Below are positions 61,020-64,000 of a DNA stretch of 64,000 bases, one piece after another. A program made the translations under genes and the position numbers. How positions within the stretch are numbered: position 1 is the stretch's first letter; every line of letters begins with the position of its first letter. Under the pieces are notes generated by a model, which saw only the letters and a program-made list of their open reading frames with translations, was not told the DNA's origin and did not search any database. The stretch is from Sabethes cyaneus (taxonomy: Eukaryota > Arthropoda > Insecta > Diptera > Culicidae): NCBI RefSeq assembly GCF_943734655.1, contig NC_071354.1, positions 1,833,001 to 1,897,000 on the forward strand, read 5' to 3'.

Positions 61020-64000
61020 AATGGATAATTTTTTAAACATGCCTGCTATTTACACTTCACGTAAGCATTACTGCCGATAGTCACAACGTTAAACCCACAG
61101 CACACATTTAAACTTCGATCATTATCACTCCATCGGGGTACAGCCGATTTAATGCGAAGCGAATTCAAGGCATCAATAACGCGCCAAGTGTGGCGGCGAC
61201 AACAGCGCAGACCGTAGGCATTAAATAAATAACGTCAATTCTTTTTTGAAAGAGTCAACCTGGCAATAAATCTTCCCGGATCGCTCCGTTGCTGGCATCG
61301 GTGATGGCAAGGTATATAAATATATATTCAAACAGCCTTTGGCTTACTGCCAAAATTGGATCCTGAGGCTGTACGTGAACCAGTTTCCCAACGGAATCCT
61401 TTTGGCAGCATACGTATTCCAGTACGCATTCACACGGACCATACGATTACTACGCGCTCGCAAACGTCCTATTTGCGCAATTTATGGCCGTTCACAAAGT
61501 TGCAGGGCAAAAATATACGACGTAAAAGTTCCGGATATGTGACGCCCGTGACGTGAGTTGTATCCTTTTGACCAGGCAGGCTCAGCAAATCACTGCTTTT
61601 GCGAAAAGTAATGTGCTTCTCGTCTCGTTGAACCCGACGGAGCTCGATGATTCGAAACAACAGTCGACCACCACCACGAGCGTGGACCGTATCGATGAAA
61701 AGAGAAAGGTTCTCGTTTTATCGCAGTCAACGTTGCCGAACAAATTACATAAAATATGACGACACATCTTAACGTGAGGCACTTCGATCTGGTCAGCGCG
61801 GACGTTACGGGTGTCAGTTGAAGAACGTTGTGACGATATTTATTCCTACTCTTTGTACTAGTTTGCATAGAGAGTATAAAAATTTCCTTCTGGTCGAACA
61901 CACACGGTGAAACTTTTGAAAAAAGAACAATTTATTCATTCTATTCTGTTGTAAAATCTATGACATTTGTTAAGAAAATTATTTAGACATGATACAAAAT
62001 ATAGTCAAATATTTTCACAATCCATGAGAATCCATGTGAGAAGATTGGACGTATATATTTATTCGTCGATCTTTACGATGCGCTTAAAAAAGAGAGTTCT
62101 TTAACCGTTATTTAATCAAATCACGCATATATTCCCAATAATTCTTTTCCTTAATAATAATAATGATGGAAATAAAACTGAAAAACCATGTTTTCCCTTA
62201 CGTTTCCTTGATTATAATTATTACCACTGTGTACAAAGAAGGTAAATTTGCTTACAAATAAAATATCCAATCGAAAATTTGCTTTGTAGTATTGCACGTG
62301 ATAGTTTGATAGCAAAATCCATAAATCAGAGTGAAATCAGAACTAAATCAGAAATGTATCGTAGATAATAGGTCTGATTTATTCATATAATATATTGTCA
62401 CAAGCGATGAGAAAGCATCTACAAGCGTTATCTGGCATCGAAGAACCTCTCACACTTCCTTCCGACTGACGACTTCAGAAGTACCGAACGAATGTCGCTG
62501 CCTTCGTACTATCAATAAAGTAAGGACCACCCCGCACCGTTCCGTTGTGGCTAGGATTTGTGGGAACCTTGACAGCCAGCACCAACGCATGATCCTTGTC
62601 ACACCAGACACCCTCTAATAGTTAACGACGGATGAGTTTAAACTGGTGCCGTTCGGCTACTGGCTGACGCTAATCGAATTCCGTACTCCAAAAAGGGATG
62701 CTGTAATGAGAAAACGACATTGGATGGCAGCGGATCCCATTCAAACCATCATCGTCATCGTCGCCATCATCGTCAACATCATCGCAACGAAAGTGGAAAC
62801 TGCTGCTGCAGAACAAAGACACCAAGGGAAAAACCGCAACCCACAACGTTCCCAACACCGGCGGCGACGAGATAAAAGGCCACATACGACGTCAACTGGA
62901 AGCTCCTTTCATGCGCCATTCCACTCGCTTCCGGTGGCCAACGATCGAACCGAAAAAGTCTAATTTATGCTAGTTTACAGTACATTGTCTCAGTTATTTA
63001 TTTTTATTTCCCGACAGTTACCCGACCGACCGACAATTCCTGACTAGAGCAAAAACTTAGCGTAAAATGCGAAGCGGAAGCAAATGAGACATGTAACTAT
63101 TTAATACTTTTTTCCGCTGGATTTAGCTTAAAGTGTATCTTGGAACTCGAGCGCAACGTTTCGGGGAGATCTTTTTGTTCGTTTAGTAATTTCGCTATTA
63201 TTATTTTTTCGAAATGGGCAGTCCAGAATATTGTAACAGTTTCCTTCCACATTGTGGTCTTTTTTTCAAAAACTTTCGAAAATACCAAATTACTAAACTA
63301 ATTGTCTTTAACCATCATTAGCTTAGATGAAATGTTTTGGAAATAAATAAATAGGGAGTCATTATTTTACGTCTGAATTTTCACATCAAGTAATGCAATT
63401 AATTAGGCCCTGACTAAGCTTTTTCCCCAAACTTGATTTTTTGGCACCTTTTAAATCACTTTTGTTTCCAACGTTTATCTTTTGTTACGAAGCAGCTTCA
63501 ATACTTCTACAAACTAAGAGCGAGTATCCAACCAAGGGTTATACCGCTGAAAGCTCTAACAAATAATAATGGATTGCATTCTTTTCGTCGAGTAACTTAG
63601 TCTTTGTCTGTTTGTGGTAGTAACAAATCTTGCTAAGCACAACCAAAATCTATTGAAAAACAGCTGACACCTTTTGCAGAAAATGGAGCTTCTAGCATTC
63701 AATTAGGAAATCTGTTGAAAATCCTAAGTTGATGTATGAAGATAAATGGAAGACAAATGACTTTTGTTCTTCTGCTGACCTTTCGATTCATAATGTTTAA
63801 CTGAATTATTGGGACTATTAGAACTAAGCGATTTTAAAATAATTGTTTTAAAATCCTTCCCGACAAGTAAATTTTCAGCATTCCGCCATTGGCATTAATT
63901 ATATCAAAAATATTTTTGCTCGGCTAGGTTAGGATTCCACATTCGAAAATCCGCATGCTTCTGAAACCGCCCACGTCGCGTCGAAAGATATCCGACATCG
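61020..64000. other. unique sequence to the window end, no gene seen
   Basis: GC-balanced at 61,130-61,910 and 62,440-63,000. A TATA-like GGTATATAAATATATATT lies at 61,310-61,330 without supporting context. A CATCGTC-rich tract lies at 62,745-62,785. Open frames reach 105 codons and are unrecognised. Confidence 0.35.

Noticed and set aside
61305..61335. TATA-box-like sequence
   Set aside because: It lies in an AT-rich stretch, with no initiator motif and no credible coding region downstream.

Overview
The window looks like intergenic or intronic DNA from an Anopheles mosquito. The strongest indicator is the SINE200-type tRNA-derived SINE, which I recognise from Anopheles gambiae and which occurs here in four good copies plus one possible fragment. 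An R1-clade retrotransposon relic, several Tc1/mariner, pogo-like and Helitron-like elements, and long di- and tetranucleotide arrays also fit a mosquito. The species cannot be fixed from the sequence. I found no host gene that I can support. The long open frames come from stop-free simple repeats, transposon remnants or chance.

Layout. 0-9 kb: a tRNA-related repeat, a fold-back repeat, a SINE200, reverse-transcriptase and endonuclease fragments of non-LTR elements, and a TA-flanked MITE. 10-14 kb: a small MITE, then a hairpin next to a GACA array with a perfect 245-unit core. 17-20 kb: opposite-strand non-LTR fragments around a CCGGTA cluster, a TIR element, a SINE200 followed by a near-perfect hairpin, and a small CCCAAG-ended MITE. 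24-27 kb: a tRNA-related repeat, a dispersed repeat of about 1 kb, a short tRNA-derived SINE, and about 1.2 kb of strongly purine-biased DNA. 27-31.9 kb: unique sequence with one weak promoter-like site. 31.9-36.5 kb: a truncated non-LTR reverse transcriptase, a tRNA-like hairpin, two different Tc1/mariner relics side by side, a MITE and a larger TIR element.

36.5-43.2 kb is mostly unique. 43.2-47.5 kb is a nested cluster: a long-TIR Tc1/mariner relic with a SINE in it, an R1 element broken by a MITE, and a palindromic MITE that splits a GT microsatellite. 52.6-53.4 kb holds a non-autonomous Helitron and a degenerate short tandem repeat. 57-61 kb holds a SINE200, a second copy of the 1-kb dispersed repeat, and a pogo-like element disrupted by a non-LTR fragment and a CA array. 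The rest is unique sequence in which I see no gene.

The transposases and reverse transcriptases listed here all carry stops, frameshifts or truncations and should be inactive. The elements do not form a functional pathway. What the window records is successive insertion and microsatellite growth. I did not find an obvious undescribed gene system. The best leads are the tRNA-derived repeats with preserved arms, the 46-bp hairpin, the GACA array with its hairpin edge, and the MITE inside the microsatellite.
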